From contig JAKITE010000003.1 of assembly GCA_021648225.1 (NCBI GenBank), positions 1-64,000 on the forward strand: a stretch of DNA of 64,000 nt, written 5' to 3'. The notes beneath the pieces were generated by a model, which did no database searches, was not told where the DNA came from, and saw only the letters and a list, made by a program, of their open reading frames with translations. Below, piece by piece: positions 63,651 to 64,000 of this stretch. Position numbers and translations under genes: made by a program. Source of the DNA: Paracoccaceae bacterium. Its GTDB lineage: Bacteria; Pseudomonadota; Alphaproteobacteria; Rhodobacterales; Rhodobacteraceae. Every line of letters starts with the position of its first letter. The stretch's first letter is position 1.

Positions 63651-64000
63651 ATGGTTATGGCATTAGATACCCTGTCCGAGCAAAGCGACGAGGCCCTGTT
63701 GGCCTTGTTTGCAAAAGGCGACCAAAGCGCGGCCCGTGCCCTGACGGCGCGGCTGTTGCCAATGGTTTTTGCCTTGGCAAAACGGATGTTGAATGACGTA
63801 ACAGAGGCCGAAGATGTGGCACAAGAAGCAATGATCAGACTTTGGAAAATCGCACCGGAATGGCGCAGTGGCGAGGCCAAGATTTCCACCTGGCTATACC
63901 GGATCAGCGCAAATCTTTGCACTGACCGGCTGCGAAAACGTCGCACGGTCGGTTTGGAAAATATGCCGGAAAAAGCCGATGAAAAGCCCGGTGTCGAAGC
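63651..64000 (+). CDS. ECF-type RNA polymerase sigma factor (3' end outside window)
   Basis: The first 116 residues of a sigma-70-family extracytoplasmic-function sigma factor. Region 2 is recognisable: ARALTARLLPMVFALAKRML, then EAEDVAQEAMIRLWKIAPEW (the -10 recognition helix) and ISTWLYRISANLCTDRLRKR. Starts at ATG 63651 or 63657 are both possible; a weak AGG-type site lies upstream. Region 4 lies beyond the window, so the subgroup cannot be assigned; an anti-sigma factor gene would be expected next. Confidence 0.88.
   Translation, partial: MVMALDTLSEQSDEALLALFAKGDQSAARALTARLLPMVFALAKRMLNDVTEAEDVAQEAMIRLWKIAPEWRSGEAKISTWLYRISANLCTDRLRKRRTVGLENMPEKADEKPGVE

Noticed and set aside
63506..63946. 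Open frame of about 146 codons antisense to the ECF sigma factor
   Set aside because: The opposite strand encodes a clear sigma-70 region 2; the antisense frame has no domain.

Overview
The window is a gene-dense piece of chromosome from an alphaproteobacterium, almost certainly a Rhodobacterales (Roseobacter-type) lineage with a lower G+C content than most of that order (judged by eye, about half). The assignment rests on conserved gene blocks: ffh/chorismate mutase/rpsP; hslV..hslU; Smr/mltA/Tim44 opposite fxsA/secB; dnaQ/coaE/aroE/maf facing hemE/hemJ/rho/mnmE/mnmG/rsmG/parA/parB; hemW/ridA/rdgB/rph opposite hrcA/grpE; ptsN/hpf/rpoN/lptB/lptA/lptC/rnd; and families largely confined to alphaproteobacteria (TrcR/DUF1013, DUF2125). 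A low-G+C genus such as Amylibacter would fit, but this is inference.

Layout. 1-3.2 kb: minus-strand ffh operon (ffh, two tandem GNAT acetyltransferases, chorismate mutase, rpsP cut by the window edge), preceded by a compact three-hairpin leader. 3.3-8.7 kb: a YecR-like lipoprotein, a DUF1697 protein, zapE, a 370-bp non-coding stretch with inverted repeats, a 39-residue basic protein, trcR, a secreted RNase T2 and a divergent, solitary trpB. 8.8-13.3 kb: hslV, a polytopic membrane protein lodged between the two HslVU genes, hslU, and a DUF2125 periplasmic protein. 13.3-19.5 kb: envelope and housekeeping genes. 19.5-19.8 kb: the probable chromosomal replication origin (DnaA boxes, AT-rich inverted repeat) between maf and hemE. 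19.8-28.2 kb: origin-proximal plus-strand genes ending in parA-parB, with two near-perfect parS palindromes and a weaker third one further on in hrcA. 28.2-43.7 kb: YbaN, hemW, ridA, rdgB, rph, the hrcA-grpE chaperone-control operon, mutS, maeB, a PfkB kinase/nucleoside hydrolase salvage pair, a small cysteine-bearing protein, and dnaK-dnaJ with a heat-shock-like promoter.

43.8-53.6 kb is the most accessory-looking region: a thioesterase and an ABC-2 polysaccharide-export permease on the minus strand, and a tightly packed plus-strand run of cysQ, a GT2 glycosyltransferase, galU, a GT4 glycosyltransferase, a second GT2-like enzyme, a GT14-type branching transferase with a C-terminal DUF5928-like region, and a two-module sulfotransferase. 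The pairing of a PAPS-dependent sulfotransferase with cysQ (which removes the PAP by-product) and galU (UDP-glucose supply) suggests a locus making or decorating a sulfated surface glycan. 53.5-64 kb returns to core functions: ptsN, hpf, rpoN, lptBAC, rnd, an AbrB-type membrane protein, glpK, a Bax-inhibitor-1 homologue, rpmG, a Nudix hydrolase, a DUF983 protein and the start of an ECF-type sigma factor.

No IS elements, prophage, CRISPR array, rRNA or tRNA gene was recognised. The strongest observations are the oriC/parS/parAB region, the structured ffh leader, the sulfated-glycan cluster, the inverted-repeat non-coding region before the 39-residue gene, and the tandem hairpins at 40.18-40.24 kb.
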